DNA of 64,000 bases from Bacillus sp. UNC41MFS5. GTDB taxonomy: Bacteria; Bacillota; Bacilli; Bacillales_B; DSM-18226. Below, in pieces: positions 30,015 through 39,285 of this stretch; the first letter of the stretch is position 1; each line of letters begins with the position of its first letter. The translations under genes and the position numbers were made by a program. The notes beneath the pieces were generated by a model. That model saw only the letters and a list, made by a program, of their open reading frames with translations, was not told where the DNA came from and made no database searches. The stretch is from assembly GCF_000686805.1 (NCBI RefSeq), contig NZ_JMLP01000015.1, positions 1-64,000 of the forward strand. The letters run 5' to 3'.

Positions 30015-31769
30015 TTAAGCAAGTTCGCTGATTCGTAATTGCTGTTCGGCAAATTCACGATATAAGGAGTGAGTTTGGACTAGTTGTTCATGCGTGCCGC
30101 TGCCGGTTATTTTCCCCTTATCCAAAAAGATAATTTGATCAGAATCAATGACGGTGGACAAACGATGCGCAATCACGAGTGTGGTCCGTCCCTTCATTAA
30201 ATTCTGTAATGCCTGTTGGACTACTTTTTCAGATTTGCTATCAAGACTAGAGGTCGCTTCATCTAACATCAATAGTTTTGGGTCCCTCAGAAAGGCACGA
30301 GCTATTGCAATTCTTTGACGTTGACCACCCGATAATTTAACCCCTCTTTCGCCCACTTCTGTATCATATCCATTCGGCAGCTCGGCAATAAATTGATCGG
30401 CAAAGGCCATTTTCGCAACCCTTCTTAAATCGCCCTCGGCTACCTGTTTTTCCATTCCATAACATATATTATCGCGAATGGTTCCTGCAACGATCGGGCT
30501 TTCCTGTGATACATAGCCAATTTGACTTCTCCAAGAAAACAGTGAGAAGTCATTAATAGGCTCCTCTCCAAGACGAATCGTTCCTTGCTGCGGCTGATAA
30601 TACCGCTCCAATAATGAGAACAGTGTCGTTTTTCCGCTGCCACTTGGACCAACAATTGCGGTTACCTTGCCTGCCTCTACGGAAAAACTGATATCTTTTA
30701 GCACGGATTCCCCATTTTTATATGAGTAATGCAGCCGCTCAACCTTTATGGATTGATTCATATTATGGACATCTTTCCTGGAATCATCTTGTTCCTCATT
30801 CATATCAATGATGGCGATAATTCGTTCGGTCGCACCGGTTGCCTTTTGAAATTGAGTAAAGAAGGCGGCTAATTGCCCCATCGGCATGACGATTTGAAAA
30901 AGATACATGATAAAAGCAACTAAATCACCCGCCATTAATGCACCTGAAGATACTCTCATTCCACCAAATCCTAGAATGACGACTAGTAATACCATGATTA
31001 CTAAACCAATCAACGGAGAAATCAGCGCTTGAATTTTTGCCTCTTTCAACCCATATTGAAACAACTTCGTAATACCGTTTTTACCATTCTTATATTCGAT
31101 TTCTTCCGCATTCGAAGCTTTGACTAGGCGTATTTCGGATAATACTTGCTGAATGACGGAGGTAAAATGTGCAGTTTCGGTTTGCATCCCTTTGGACACC
31201 TGATGCATCCTTCTACCAAGTGTCATTAAAATGACTGCTGCAAGCGGCAAGGCAATAAACATTAACAAAGCCATCTTCCAATCCAATAGCAGTAAGACAA
31301 TAATCGAGCCAATGATAGAAATGGTCCCTGATAGAAAATTGGCAAGATGGTCAGTTATTAAACCTTTCACCACTGCTGTATCATTGGTCATTCGGCTGAC
31401 CGTTTCTCCTGTTTGATTTTCATCATAGAACGGAATAGGTAAAACGAGCAGTTTCCTCCATAAACGGTCTCGAATCCCGGCCACAACCGATTGGCCGATA
31501 TGATTTAATAAATAGATGGATATCCCGCTTGCAACGGCTTGAATGATGAGTGCGCAAACTAGAAGAATGATTCTTCCTGTGCTTAACGAGCTAAGAGAAA
31601 AATCATTGATAAGATTTTTGGTGAACAATGGGACAAACAGCCCCACCAAGGTGGTTCCTACACTTAATAAAAGAGCAATACCCAAGAGCACTTTAGACGG
31701 TTTGGTATGTTGAACCAATCGAATAAACTGCCGCCAGCCCTTTTCGTTCTTCACATCTGACATAATCAT
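30015..31769 (-). CDS. bmrA: ABC multidrug exporter, BmrA type
   Basis: 584-residue half-transporter: six-helix membrane domain (about 30-310) fused to an ATPase with Walker A GPSGSGKTT near 377, signature LSGGQRQR near 482 and Walker B LLMLDEATSSLD near 503. The sequence tracks B. subtilis BmrA (YvcC) throughout, for example VGLFVPLFTKNLIND and TGETVSRMTNDTAVVK. It functions as a homodimer exporting lipophilic drugs. The start could be the ATG at 31769 or the one 6 nt further; GAGAGG serves either. Unlike the single B. subtilis gene, it is followed by its own two-component system. Confidence 0.9.
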   Translation of the reverse strand: MIMSDVKNEKGWRQFIRLVQHTKPSKVLLGIALLLSVGTTLVGLFVPLFTKNLINDFSLSSLSTGRIILLVCALIIQAVASGISIYLLNHIGQSVVAGIRDRLWRKLLVLPIPFYDENQTGETVSRMTNDTAVVKGLITDHLANFLSGTISIIGSIIVLLLLDWKMALLMFIALPLAAVILMTLGRRMHQVSKGMQTETAHFTSVIQQVLSEIRLVKASNAEEIEYKNGKNGITKLFQYGLKEAKIQALISPLIGLVIMVLLVVILGFGGMRVSSGALMAGDLVAFIMYLFQIVMPMGQLAAFFTQFQKATGATERIIAIIDMNEEQDDSRKDVHNMNQSIKVERLHYSYKNGESVLKDISFSVEAGKVTAIVGPSGSGKTTLFSLLERYYQPQQGTIRLGEEPINDFSLFSWRSQIGYVSQESPIVAGTIRDNICYGMEKQVAEGDLRRVAKMAFADQFIAELPNGYDTEVGERGVKLSGGQRQRIAIARAFLRDPKLLMLDEATSSLDSKSEKVVQQALQNLMKGRTTLVIAHRLSTVIDSDQIIFLDKGKITGSGTHEQLVQTHSLYREFAEQQLRISELA

Positions 31770-31879
31770 TTACATCCTCTCTATCAAAAACACACTTAAA
31801 TTTCTTTTACTAATACAGACTGCATTATACAAAGAATATATGAATTGAATATGAACATCCAAAAGCGGAAGCGTAAAAA

Positions 31880-31929
31880 GGTGTCAGGCACCACCCGTGG
31901 ACAAATGTCCACGGGTGGTGCCTGACACC
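31880..31929. repeat. GGTGTCAGGCACC palindromic element, perfect dyad
   Basis: The only fully symmetric copy: 24-bp arms (31880-31903 and 31906-31929) around AA, with inner ACCCGTGGACA. It lies 29 bp after the PAS kinase stop (minus) and upstream of bmrA. On the minus strand TTTTTACGC follows the hairpin, so it is a probable terminator. Confidence 0.88.
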
Positions 31930-31958
31930 CAATTGTACACTCAATTGACACCCAATTC

Positions 31959-33575
31959 TCAACTTGCTGATGGGAGTTTTATTTCAACGTTGGTTCCTGC
32001 CTTTTGTTTACTGCTAAATGTAATGCTGCCATGGTGTTGTTTAATGATTTTATGGCTAATCATTAGGCCAAGGCCTGTGCCTTTTTCTTTCAATGTATAA
32101 AATGGTTCTCCTAATCGAGGAAGTAATTCTTCCGGAATCCCGCATCCCTGATCCTGAACAGAAATAATACATTCATCATCTGGCCCCTTGCGAAGGCGGA
32201 CAAGAATTTCTCCCCCTTCTTTCATTGCTTCCATCGCATTCTTTAAGATATTTAGGAAGACCTGCTTTAATTGATTTTTTTCACAGGTAATATAGTAGGA
32301 GGATTCTTCAAAATCCAGCTTCATTTGGATATTACTCATCAATGCCTCAGGGGCTAGAAGTTCAAGCGTATCTTTAATTAATTCAAGGATATTCGTCCGG
32401 TCTAATTGAACTGCTTGCGGTTTCCCTAAAGTTAGCAGTTGGCTGGTAATGGTTTCAATCCGATTTAATTCGCTAAGCAGCAGGTCATCAATCGAATTAT
32501 CCCCTCTTTTATTAAGTTGCATGAAACCTTTTATGGTAGTAAGTGGATTTCTTATTTCATGGGCGACCCCTGCCGCTAACTCCCCAACGATCGATAGTTT
32601 CTCCGACCGAAGTAGAATTTCTTCTGCTTGCTTACGTTCTGAAATATCCCTGCTAATAATCACGATTTTTTCGACAATCCCCTCTTCACCCTTAACAGGC
32701 ACACAGTGTGACTCGAAATGAAGCCATCTTCCGTCTTTGTGCATCATCCGCAATTCAATGGATTGCGATTCTTTATTTTCAAACATCAACTTTATCGTAT
32801 TTTTAAACAAGTCCACTTCATCCCTATGTATTAATTGGTATTTTTCCATTTTTTCTAGTTCACAGCATTGATACCCTATAATACTCTCATGTGAAGGAGA
32901 TGCGTATATAATTGACAGTTCTTCATTTAATACAATGATCAGGTCTGAAGTATTCTCAGCGATAAGGCGGTATTTTGCTTCACTTGCCTCTACCATCCTA
33001 TACATATCTGTTAACCTATTATTTAATCTATGCAGCTTTTCATAAGACTCAATCAGTAATGCGCCAATGATCACCCCTAACATCACAAATAACAAATATT
33101 GTAAATGAAAGATAGGGTTATCAATAAATATCTTAAAAGTAAAGACCATAATCCCATAAATCACAGAATAGCCAGCAAAAAATATGATGATTTTTTTGAT
33201 AACCGTTAAGTATTTAGTATAGAAGTAAATAATTGAGAAAACAAACATCATCAATCCCCAGCCAATAAGAACTGGTTCCCATTGACCGCTTGTCCACAGT
33301 CTTGCGAGTAATGAAAACAGTCCAGTAATTAATCCTGCGAGTGGCCCGAGGTACACAAACATGAGTATAATAGGGGCATACCTGATATCGTATGAATAGC
33401 CTTGCTGCTGGAATGACAGTATAACGAGCAGTACGGAAACTACCCCCGCATATACAGACGTCCAGAAGCGAGCTAGTTTAAATGGCTTATGCTTAATGAA
33501 TGAGGAGATGACTAAAGGTGTACTAACCAGTAGTGAAAAAATTGCAAGATTAAAAATATAGTCTAACAGGATCAT
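31959..33575 (-). CDS. membrane PAS histidine kinase (sporulation-kinase-like)
   Basis: About 538 residues. Five or six N-terminal membrane helices of the LytS-type 5TM kind (about 5-190) are followed by a PAS domain (YRLIAENTSDLIIVL, about 215-330), then HisKA with GELAAGVAHEIRNPLTTIKGF and HATPase (NAMEAM, DQGCGIPEELL, GTGLGL). The H-box is of the KinA-E sporulation kinase type, which feeds Spo0F. The ATG at 33575 after GGTGG is preferred over the longest frame. It has no adjacent receiver gene; next to a sigma-54 activator, though the link is uncertain. Confidence 0.87.
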   Translation of the reverse strand: MILLDYIFNLAIFSLLVSTPLVISSFIKHKPFKLARFWTSVYAGVVSVLLVILSFQQQGYSYDIRYAPIILMFVYLGPLAGLITGLFSLLARLWTSGQWEPVLIGWGLMMFVFSIIYFYTKYLTVIKKIIIFFAGYSVIYGIMVFTFKIFIDNPIFHLQYLLFVMLGVIIGALLIESYEKLHRLNNRLTDMYRMVEASEAKYRLIAENTSDLIIVLNEELSIIYASPSHESIIGYQCCELEKMEKYQLIHRDEVDLFKNTIKLMFENKESQSIELRMMHKDGRWLHFESHCVPVKGEEGIVEKIVIISRDISERKQAEEILLRSEKLSIVGELAAGVAHEIRNPLTTIKGFMQLNKRGDNSIDDLLLSELNRIETITSQLLTLGKPQAVQLDRTNILELIKDTLELLAPEALMSNIQMKLDFEESSYYITCEKNQLKQVFLNILKNAMEAMKEGGEILVRLRKGPDDECIISVQDQGCGIPEELLPRLGEPFYTLKEKGTGLGLMISHKIIKQHHGSITFSSKQKAGTNVEIKLPSAS

Positions 33576-33706
33576 TATGCTTCCACCCAATCTAACTGTT
33601 TTCGAAATATTCCCTCTTATCATAAACTAGAGTCGTGACTATTACCATAGTAATAATACGCTTTCAAAAAAGGGAATAATATCTCGTTTACACAGGGGAA
33701 TTGTTA

Positions 33707-35122
33707 CTATTTAATAGCGTACAATTTGCACTTTTCATAAAAACTAGTTTTCCCAATTTCAAGTAGTTTAGCAGCTTCTTGCTTATTGCCATTCGTTACG
33801 TTTAATGCATTTATCATTGCTTCCTTTTCCGCCGCAGCAAGTGTTTCTCTTAATGATGTAACTGGTAATGCCGCTTTCATAGCTGGTTGATTATTCTCGT
33901 CTGAACTATCATGATTCGTCTCCAGCTCCATGTCACGCAAGTATAATGGCAGATGGGCAACTTCAATTGTTTTTCCATCTAAGACATTGATGGACCGTTC
34001 TAATACATTCTCAAGTTCCCGGATGTTTCCTGGCCACGAATGCTGCATTAGTCTTACTTTTACGGAAGCAGACAACTCGATCCCTTTACGATAAAATTTC
34101 CCCTCTAATTTTTTCAATAAATTTTGGGAAATAAGCGGAATATCCTCTTTTCGTTCTCTAAGAGGGGGGATATCTATTTTGATGACATTTAATCGATAGT
34201 ACAAATCCTGACGAAATGTTCCTTCCTCCACCAACTTCTCTAAATCACGGTGTGTAGCGGCGATAATGCGGACATCTACAGCTATTGACTTCTGTCCACC
34301 AACCCGCTGCACCTCTTTTTCCTGCAAGACCCTTAAAAGCTTACTTTGCATCGAAAGTGGCATGTCTCCAATTTCATCTAGAAATAGTGTCCCATTATTA
34401 GCAATTTCGAACTGACCCTTTTTGCCGCCTTTCTTTGCCCCTGTAAATGCACCATCTTCATAACCAAACAGTTCCGATTCTAATAAATGTTCTGGTATTG
34501 ACGCACAGTTGATTGCAATAAAAGGCAAGGAGGCACGCATGCTGCTATTATGAATGGCATGTGCAAATAATTCCTTTCCAGTACCTGACTCCCCGATCAA
34601 TAAAACGGATGAGTTGCTTTCGGAAATTCTTTCTGCCAGTTTTTTAGTTGCTATAAACGCAGCGCTATTCCCAATTAAATGGTTGAAATGGTATTTACTT
34701 GTTAGCTCTTTTTCAGCTTTTGTTTTATAATATTTTAATTCTTCAACAAGTCCCTGTATTTTCGTTTTATACATTCGCCATTCTTCTGGTGTGCGAAACA
34801 TGACCGTTCCCACCGCACCGACAACTTTTCCATCCTCAATTATTGGAAGACGATTAGCAATCATTTCACTGCCATTGATGGGATGAAGAGCAGCAAGCTC
34901 TTTTTGCCCTGTCTTGGCGACGATGTGCATACGCGAGTTTTGAATGACATCCTGTACAGGCCGGTGAACGGCATCTTTCACGGTAGTTCCTAAAAACTCG
35001 CAATATGCCTCATTTATATAAAGAATAATCCCTTCGTGATCTACCACGACAATTCGTTCCGCTATTAGATTAATAATTTGCTCGTACCAATTATTAGGAA
35101 TCCTCTCAAAACCAGGATACAT
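33707..35122 (-). CDS. sigma-54-dependent activator with PAS domain
   Basis: 471 residues. An N-terminal PAS domain ([21 protein letters not shown]) is followed by an AAA+ domain with Walker A GESGTGKE near 178, the sigma-54 contact loop DGAFTGAKK near 240 and Walker [13 protein letters not shown], and a Fis-type C-terminal HTH ([20 protein letters not shown]). It should drive RNA polymerase with SigL at the promoter at 37601 upstream of the GntP-type permease, binding the inverted repeats at 37725-37793. It follows the dehydrogenase after a hairpin, so it may be partly co-transcribed. The PAS ligand could be the hydroxy acid or a product. Confidence 0.92.
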   Translation of the reverse strand: MYPGFERIPNNWYEQIINLIAERIVVVDHEGIILYINEAYCEFLGTTVKDAVHRPVQDVIQNSRMHIVAKTGQKELAALHPINGSEMIANRLPIIEDGKVVGAVGTVMFRTPEEWRMYKTKIQGLVEELKYYKTKAEKELTSKYHFNHLIGNSAAFIATKKLAERISESNSSVLLIGESGTGKELFAHAIHNSSMRASLPFIAINCASIPEHLLESELFGYEDGAFTGAKKGGKKGQFEIANNGTLFLDEIGDMPLSMQSKLLRVLQEKEVQRVGGQKSIAVDVRIIAATHRDLEKLVEEGTFRQDLYYRLNVIKIDIPPLRERKEDIPLISQNLLKKLEGKFYRKGIELSASVKVRLMQHSWPGNIRELENVLERSINVLDGKTIEVAHLPLYLRDMELETNHDSSDENNQPAMKAALPVTSLRETLAAAEKEAMINALNVTNGNKQEAAKLLEIGKTSFYEKCKLYAIK

Positions 35123-35211
35123 TCTTTTCCCACCTTTACCGTTTTGATATAACCATTATACCAAACGGATTCTTTACTTTAGAAACTAGATTTTTTCTCA
35201 TACAATTTGAA

Positions 35212-35239
35212 AATCCTATTCGAATACTCGAATAGGATT
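35212..35239 (-). terminator. hairpin between the dehydrogenase and activator genes
   Basis: Perfect 12-bp stem AATCCTATTCGA / TCGAATAGGATT with a 4-nt loop, 11 bp after the dehydrogenase stop. The T tract is weak (GGATTTTCAAATT), so read-through into the activator gene is likely. Confidence 0.6.
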
Positions 35240-35249
35240 CCGCCTTACA

Positions 35250-36035
35250 TTATTGAGCCGTGTAGCCTCCATCTAGAATGACCGCTTGGCCGGTAACGCC
35301 TCTTCCTTTATCGCTTGCTAGAAAGACAGCATAATCAGCAATTTCTGATACCGATAATAGCCTCCTTTGCGGAACCAGCGGGAAGAGTACTTCTTCAATG
35401 ACCCGATCTAGGCTGACATTTCTTGTCTTAGCCAAATCTCCTAATTGGTTTCTGACAAGCGGCGTATCGACGTAACCGGGACATAGAGCATTGACGGTAA
35501 TTCCATCGGCTGCGCCTTCCAATGCAGCAACCTTGGTTAAACCAATGACACCGTGCTTGGCACTATTGTAGGCTGCCTTACCAGCAAACCCAATGACACC
35601 ATTAATGGAAGCCATATTGATGACTCTTCCAAAGCCTTGTTTCTTCATGATTGGGAACACATTTTTAATCCCGATGAAGGGACCCGTTAACATGATTTTG
35701 ACCAGTAATTCAAATTTTTCAGTAGGAAACTCTTCAATTGGTGAAACATATTGCATTCCTGCATTATTGACTAAAATATCAATGCTCCCAAAGGTTTGAT
35801 AAGCAGACTCAAGACTATTTTTAAATGCTTCCTCGTCTGTTACATCACATGGGGCTGCTAGTGCTTCAAATCCTTGCTCCCTTAGTTCGGAAGCCACTTC
35901 TTCACTCTTACTGGCATTTAAATCAGAGATGACTACTTTTGCACCTTCCTCTGCAAAGGTCTTTGCAATTTCTAATCCAATCCCACTAGCAGACCCGGTA
36001 ATAAATGCTGTTTTTCCTTCTAATGCCTTGCTCAT
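35250..36035 (-). CDS. 3-hydroxybutyrate dehydrogenase (SDR family)
   Basis: 261-residue short-chain dehydrogenase. TGSASGIG near 14-21 binds NAD, NNAG follows, the catalytic Ser-Tyr-Lys are in MASINGV...YNSAKHG, and LCPGYVDTPLV matches 3-hydroxybutyrate dehydrogenases (B. subtilis YxjF type). It oxidises 3-hydroxybutyrate to acetoacetate. It is 53 bp downstream of the GntP-type permease. Unlike the B. subtilis yxj cluster as I recall it, no CoA-transferase genes (scoAB) lie here. Confidence 0.88.
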   Translation of the reverse strand: MSKALEGKTAFITGSASGIGLEIAKTFAEEGAKVVISDLNASKSEEVASELREQGFEALAAPCDVTDEEAFKNSLESAYQTFGSIDILVNNAGMQYVSPIEEFPTEKFELLVKIMLTGPFIGIKNVFPIMKKQGFGRVINMASINGVIGFAGKAAYNSAKHGVIGLTKVAALEGAADGITVNALCPGYVDTPLVRNQLGDLAKTRNVSLDRVIEEVLFPLVPQRRLLSVSEIADYAVFLASDKGRGVTGQAVILDGGYTAQ

Positions 36036-36088
36036 CCGAGCATCCTCCTTAATAACTAAAAAACTATGATTCTAAATTTGGATCGCCA

Positions 36089-37522
36089 TTAAATAATCCC
36101 AAATAAAGTGTAGAGACCGATAACAAAGAAAACAGCCACTGTTTTAATGATTGTAACAGCGAAAATGTCGCGATATGATTGCTTGTGTGTTAATCCAGTT
36201 ACAGCGAGTAATGTAATAACAGCACCGTTGTGTGGAAGTGTATCCATTCCACCCGATGCCATGGCAACAACACGGTGCATGACTTCTGGTGGAATGTTCG
36301 CTGCTGCAATTGCTTGATTGTATTTATCAGCCATCGCGCCTAATGCAATTCCCATACCACCCGAGGCAGATCCAGTAATCCCTGCAAGGGAACTAGTTGT
36401 AACCGCACCGTTAACGAGCGGATTTGTAAAGGTGCTGGAAATTCCATCACTGATTTTTGTAAATCCAGGGAGAGCAGCAATAACCCCTCCAAAACCGTAT
36501 TCTGCTCCTGTGTTCATGGTGGCAAGTAAGGCTCCGGCAATACTTAGGTTTAATCCTTCTTTAAAGTTTACCTTTACTCGCTTCCAATCAAAAGCAAGTG
36601 ATGTAATAATCCCAACGACTAGAGCCATTTCAATTGCCCAAATCGCGGCAACAGTCGGAACATCTACTACATACGCTTTTAGACCAATTGCAGAAAAATC
36701 AAAACCGTTCGGATACCATTTTGGAATGTATGTGATGAACAGTTTATTGGTAACCCCTACTAAGATGAGCGGTACAAACGCCATAACTTGTTTTAAAACA
36801 GACTGTTGAGATGTTAAATCTGGAACCGCTGTTTCCTTTTGATTGGCTTCAGCCAATGCCGCCGCATTCTCTGTTCCAAACCCAAAGTACCCTTCTCCTG
36901 CTTTTGCTGCCTTTTTCCTACGTGTTTCAAGATATAAGAGCCCTAGGCCTAAGACAAAAATAGCACCAATAATTCCAAGAGTTGGAGCAGCATAAATATT
37001 TGTTTTAAAGAATTGAATTGGAATAACGTTTTGAATTTGCGGTGTTCCCGGCAGGGCATCCATTGTGAATGTGAAGGCACCAAGCGCAATCGTCCCAGGG
37101 ATTAAACGCTTCGGGATATTAGCTTCCCTGAACATTTGAGCAGCAAACGGGTAAATAGCGAAAACAGCTACAAATAAACTTACACCGCTATAGGTTAAAA
37201 TTGCGCCTAATAATACGATGGTTAGCATCGCACGTTTTGCACCAAGCCAGCGGACAATTGTCTTAGCAATGGATTCTGCAATCCCTGACATTTCAACCAC
37301 TTTACCAAAAATCGCTCCTAATAAGAAAACCGGGAAGTACGATTTAATAAATCCGACCATTTTTTCCATAAACACTCCGGAAAAGAACGGTAATACGTGG
37401 CTTGGGTCTACAAGTAAAACAGCTAAAAGTGCACAGATTGGAGCAAATAAGATAACTGAAAAACCTCGGTAGGCAACAAACATTAATAGCCCAAGCGATA
37501 AAAGAATAATAAATAATTGCAT
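36089..37522 (-). CDS. GntP-family permease, probable 3-hydroxybutyrate importer
   Basis: 477 residues with about 12-14 membrane helices. Opening LLSLGLLMFVAYRGFSVILFAPI, and ITGSASGGMGIAL and DTLPHNGAVITLL near the end, are characteristic of GntP/YxjC-type carriers. Paired with a 3-hydroxybutyrate dehydrogenase, it most likely imports that hydroxy acid. It is the first gene after a strong sigma-54 promoter 79 bp upstream. Confidence 0.9.
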   Translation of the reverse strand: MQLFIILLSLGLLMFVAYRGFSVILFAPICALLAVLLVDPSHVLPFFSGVFMEKMVGFIKSYFPVFLLGAIFGKVVEMSGIAESIAKTIVRWLGAKRAMLTIVLLGAILTYSGVSLFVAVFAIYPFAAQMFREANIPKRLIPGTIALGAFTFTMDALPGTPQIQNVIPIQFFKTNIYAAPTLGIIGAIFVLGLGLLYLETRRKKAAKAGEGYFGFGTENAAALAEANQKETAVPDLTSQQSVLKQVMAFVPLILVGVTNKLFITYIPKWYPNGFDFSAIGLKAYVVDVPTVAAIWAIEMALVVGIITSLAFDWKRVKVNFKEGLNLSIAGALLATMNTGAEYGFGGVIAALPGFTKISDGISSTFTNPLVNGAVTTSSLAGITGSASGGMGIALGAMADKYNQAIAAANIPPEVMHRVVAMASGGMDTLPHNGAVITLLAVTGLTHKQSYRDIFAVTIIKTVAVFFVIGLYTLFGII

Positions 37523-37600
37523 TTAAATCCCCCTTGTAAGTTTAGTATAAGCCCAGATACCTCAGGAAAGCGATTACAAACTGAAGTTCATTTTTAGTAA

Positions 37601-37618
37601 ATGCAAGTTCCATGCCAA
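37601..37618 (-). promoter_or_regulatory. sigma-54 (SigL) promoter
   Basis: Minus-strand TTGGCATGGAACTTGCAT has the -24 TGGCA and -12 TTGCA elements with correct spacing, differing from the consensus YTGGCACGNNNNTTGCW by little. It lies 79 bp before the GntP-type permease start, and a sigma-54 activator is encoded two genes downstream. Confidence 0.88.
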
Positions 37619-37724
37619 GGCTAGCACGTGAATTTTTAAAAATATTAATTTTCAATATTATCACACAATTATTATACTAAATTAAAACTATGTAACCAAT
37701 AATCGCCTTCGTTTGGATTTTTAA

Positions 37725-37793
37725 TTCCGGAATTCCGGAAATTAATGACTATTTCAATTCCGCAAAAGCGGAATTTTCCGTATTTTTGGAAAT
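37725..37793. promoter_or_regulatory. upstream activating sequences for the sigma-54 activator
   Basis: Palindrome TTCCGGAATTCCGGAA (37725-37740), palindrome AATTCCGCAAAAGCGGAATT (37756-37775) and a looser TTTCC-N8-GGAAA (about 37775-37793). The first two centres are 33 bp (three helical turns) apart, and all lie 110-190 bp upstream of the sigma-54 promoter, the normal enhancer position. The shared half-site is AATTCCG. Confidence 0.75.
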
Positions 37794-37879
37794 TATTCTA
37801 ATACGTTTAAAACGCTAGAGATATGCCAATAAAAGGTTTGCAAGGGTAAACTGGAAATGGTAGTTACTTAGAAAAAATA

Positions 37880-37924
37880 AAGTATACTTTTTATACTTGA
37901 TATATTTTTTATATCATATATACT
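37880..37924 (+). promoter_or_regulatory. promoter and operator of the HxlR gene
   Basis: TTGATA (37897-37902), 16 nt and TATACT (37919-37924). The inverted repeat AAGTATA-N5-TATACTT (37880-37898) touches the -35, as expected for HxlR/YodB autorepression. Predicted transcription starts near 37931, which rules out the longest-frame start and favours TTG at 37951. Confidence 0.55.
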
Positions 37925-37950
37925 TAAAGCATATGATTGAGGTGTGTATA

Positions 37951-38265
37951 TTGGAAATTTGCCCTTATTTGGAGTATTCATTTGAAATATTAGGTAAAAA
38001 GTGGAATGGATTAATTATTCATTACCTTTCCCTCTGCCCTAACGGTCAAGCTCATTTTTCAGAAATCAAACGAGATTTATCAGATATTACACCACGGGCC
38101 CTTTCAATAAAACTGAATGAGTTGGCGGAGTTCGGGTTAATTGAAAAAAAAGTGACAGCAGGAACACCCGTCCATATTTCGTATCTACTTACCGAAAAAG
38201 GGAGAGCCTTGACATCAGCACTTGGCCCGATCCAGCAATGGGCACAGAATTATAAAAAACAATAA
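37951..38265 (+). CDS. HxlR-family regulator with N-terminal Cys (YodB/CatR-like)
   Basis: About 104 residues, starting at TTG 37951 six nt after GAGGTG. EICPYLEYSFEILGKKWNGLIIHYL matches the start of DUF24/HxlR winged-helix proteins such as YodB and CatR. The Cys at position 4 corresponds to their redox-sensing Cys6/7. It probably represses its own operon until that Cys is oxidised or alkylated by quinones, diamide or aldehydes. The following SpxH-like gene starts 17 bp later. Confidence 0.85.
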   Translation: MEICPYLEYSFEILGKKWNGLIIHYLSLCPNGQAHFSEIKRDLSDITPRALSIKLNELAEFGLIEKKVTAGTPVHISYLLTEKGRALTSALGPIQQWAQNYKKQ

Positions 38266-38282
38266 GGAAGAGAGGACACTCT

Positions 38283-39203
38283 ATGACTAACAAAATGGTT
38301 TGCGACTTAGAAACAGGTGTATGCGGAGAAGCAGGGGATAACGTAATTGAGACAATAGATTTGAACAAACCCCAAAAGAAAATTTCTCTTTATTATATAA
38401 CGGATCCCATCTGCTCTCACTGCTGGGCGCTTGAACCCGTATTACGTAAATTTGAAGAACAATTTGGACATTATTTTGACTTGCATACAGTGATGGGCGG
38501 ATTGCTTGAAAGTTGGGATGGATTTGCTGACGTGGCCAATGGCATCGGCAGCCCTTCAGATGTTGCTGGACACTGGCGAGAAGTAGGAGAGTACTCCCGG
38601 ATGCCAATTGATGGGACATTATGGCTTGATAATCCAGTTCAATCCTCATTTACTCCCTCACGTGTGTTTAAAAGGGTTCAACAAAAAGATGAACAACTGG
38701 CACGTACTTTTTTACGCCGGGCGAGGGAAGCGGTTTTTGCCTTTAATCAAAACATCGGGGATGAGCAGGTATTAATTAACATTGTTAATCAAATTGGTCT
38801 AGATGGGGAACAAGTTGTGAGAGAATCCGGTCTTTCAGACGGCCACGAACTTTTGAATCAAGACTTTGCACTTGCTAGAAGCCTTGGTGTGCGCGGATTC
38901 CCAACGGTCATTATGGTAAACGAAGAGAATAAAGGGGTCAAAATCGTAGGATCACGCCCACTAGAATACTATATTAAGGGGCTTGAACAGATATTAGAAG
39001 GAACTGAATCAATTAAAGCACAGACACCTCCGTCACTTACGAAAATACTTGAAAAAGAACGGTTACTATTCGCAAAGGAAATCGAGGTATTGTATGACCT
39101 GGAACCTGTTGATGTAAACTCATACATCCAAAAAGAGCTTCCATCCAATTCTTATGAACTGAAAGAAATTCTTGGCGAAACCTATATTTTCAAAGAGTCC
39201 TAA
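38283..39203 (+). CDS. SpxH/YjbH-like (DsbA-family) protein
   Basis: 306 residues. Thioredoxin-fold protein with ITDPICSHCWALEPVLRKFEEQFG near residues 39-60; the CSHC motif is the position of CPEC in B. subtilis YjbH (SpxH), the adaptor that delivers Spx to ClpXP. The C-terminal TPPSLTKILEKERLLFAKEIEVLYDL matches YjbH closely. Two further Cys lie at 7 and 14 (VCDLETGVCG). The pairing with a thiol-sensing repressor suggests a stress-induced SpxH paralogue or an oxidoreductase. AGGAAGAGAGG precedes the ATG. Confidence 0.85.
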   Translation: MTNKMVCDLETGVCGEAGDNVIETIDLNKPQKKISLYYITDPICSHCWALEPVLRKFEEQFGHYFDLHTVMGGLLESWDGFADVANGIGSPSDVAGHWREVGEYSRMPIDGTLWLDNPVQSSFTPSRVFKRVQQKDEQLARTFLRRAREAVFAFNQNIGDEQVLINIVNQIGLDGEQVVRESGLSDGHELLNQDFALARSLGVRGFPTVIMVNEENKGVKIVGSRPLEYYIKGLEQILEGTESIKAQTPPSLTKILEKERLLFAKEIEVLYDLEPVDVNSYIQKELPSNSYELKEILGETYIFKES

Positions 39204-39228
39204 AAAGGCGGACTATTAGAAATAGGAA

Positions 39229-39263
39229 AGCGAAGAGCATATTCATGTGCTCCTCGCTTTTTT
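39229..39263 (+). terminator. intrinsic terminator after the SpxH-like gene
   Basis: AGCGAAGAGCA pairs with TGCTCCTCGCT with one mismatch and is followed by TTTTTT. Confidence 0.85.
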
Positions 39264-39285
39264 GCGTTACATGGTAAATGGTTTC

